A stretch of DNA of 64,000 nucleotides from contig NZ_JACHXD010000022.1 in NCBI RefSeq assembly GCF_014191875.1, positions 1-64,000 on the forward strand. Direction: 5' to 3'. Shown one piece after another: positions 63,720 through 64,000 of the stretch. Position 1 is the first letter of the stretch. Every line of letters begins with the position of its first letter. Under the pieces are notes generated by a model. It saw only the letters and a program-made list of their open reading frames with translations. It did not search any database and was not told the DNA's origin. A program made the translations under genes and the position numbers. Source of the stretch: Pseudoduganella violacea (GTDB taxonomy: Bacteria; Pseudomonadota; Gammaproteobacteria; Burkholderiales; Burkholderiaceae_D).

Positions 63720-64000
63720 TCACAGGCGCGCCAGCTCCGGCCCACCCTTCTTGCCCAGCCAGGTGCTGTCGAAGCGTTTCTGGGCGGCGGCCAGCGCATC
63801 GTGGTCGCCGCGCTGGCGGTAGACCTCGATCAGGCCGCGCAGCGCCCAGCCATTGCTCGGCGTGCGCAGGAAGGAGGCGCGGAACACCTGCTCGGCCGCT
63901 TCCAGTTTTCCGGCGCGCAGCAGCACCACGCCGAGCGACTGGCGCACCGGGTAGTACCAGTAAGGCGGCTCGGTATAGGGCAAGCCATCCTGCACCGCCA
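63720..64000 (-). CDS. TPR protein, C-terminal end (5' part beyond window)
   Basis: The frame is open to the right edge, so only the last ~93 residues are seen. They hold two tetratricopeptide-type helix pairs: SLGVVLLRAGKLEAAEQVFRAS and WALRGLIEVYRQRGDHDALAAAQ, ending GGPELARL. The full role cannot be told. Confidence 0.85.
   Translation of the reverse strand, partial: AVQDGLPYTEPPYWYYPVRQSLGVVLLRAGKLEAAEQVFRASFLRTPSNGWALRGLIEVYRQRGDHDALAAAQKRFDSTWLGKKGGPELARL

Overview
The window looks like a chromosomal segment from a high-GC betaproteobacterium, most likely Oxalobacteraceae (Massilia / Duganella / Pseudoduganella type). The base composition, two PepA-like PEP-CTERM proteins, a cyclic beta-glucan synthase and the general gene style point that way; this is inference, since no rRNA or marker gene is present.

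About half of it (roughly 0.7-31.3 kb) is a type III secretion (T3SS) island of the Hrp1 (Pseudomonas syringae / Erwinia-like) plan. Minus-strand genes run sctW-(four small genes)-sctV-(two unknowns)-sctD-N-O-P-Q-R-S-T-U-(Cys-rich unknown)-sctI-J-K-L-hrpF-like-hrpG-like-sctC. A divergent ECF sigma factor (HrpL-like) sits at the head. I read seven HrpL-type promoters (hrp boxes, GGAAC-N-then-16-bases-then-CCACNNA, four exact) directly from the sequence. They stand before sctI, sctW, a 50-aa gene, a 119-aa acidic Gly-rich gene, a 41-aa gene, a phytanoyl-CoA-dioxygenase-like gene and an ~800-aa candidate effector.

The accessory hrp operon (26.7 kb leftwards to 20.5 kb) encodes three tiny proteins of 50, 70 and 51 aa, of which the 50 and 51 are related. 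It continues with a four-repeat HrpK/HrpF-like protein, a 35-aa basic peptide, two tandem methyltransferases with a methyltransferase-regulatory domain, and a small chaperone-like protein. Methyltransferases and a 2-oxoglutarate-type dioxygenase inside a T3SS regulon are the most unusual feature of the window; they may modify the small secreted subunits.

From 32 to 37.5 kb there is a coupled FeeM-like N-acyltransferase / ThiF-E1 / nitroreductase-like cassette behind a 22-bp palindrome. Two PepA-like PEP-CTERM genes follow, each with a sigma-54 promoter and a shared upstream element. The rest (37.6-64 kb) is mostly ordinary chromosome: a periplasmic serine hydrolase and an M1 aminopeptidase, a yybP-ykoY manganese riboswitch with a TMEM165/GDT1-type exporter, REP-like palindromes, a 2909-aa cyclic beta-1,2-glucan synthase, a cysteine desulfurase-rhodanese fusion divergent from an Lrp regulator, an HPP-CBS membrane protein, a retropepsin-like protease, a DUF885 protein, a thioesterase, a 7TM histidine kinase, a regulator with a decayed nucleotidyltransferase domain, an M16 peptidase, and the end of a TPR protein. 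An RTX protein is cut by the left edge.
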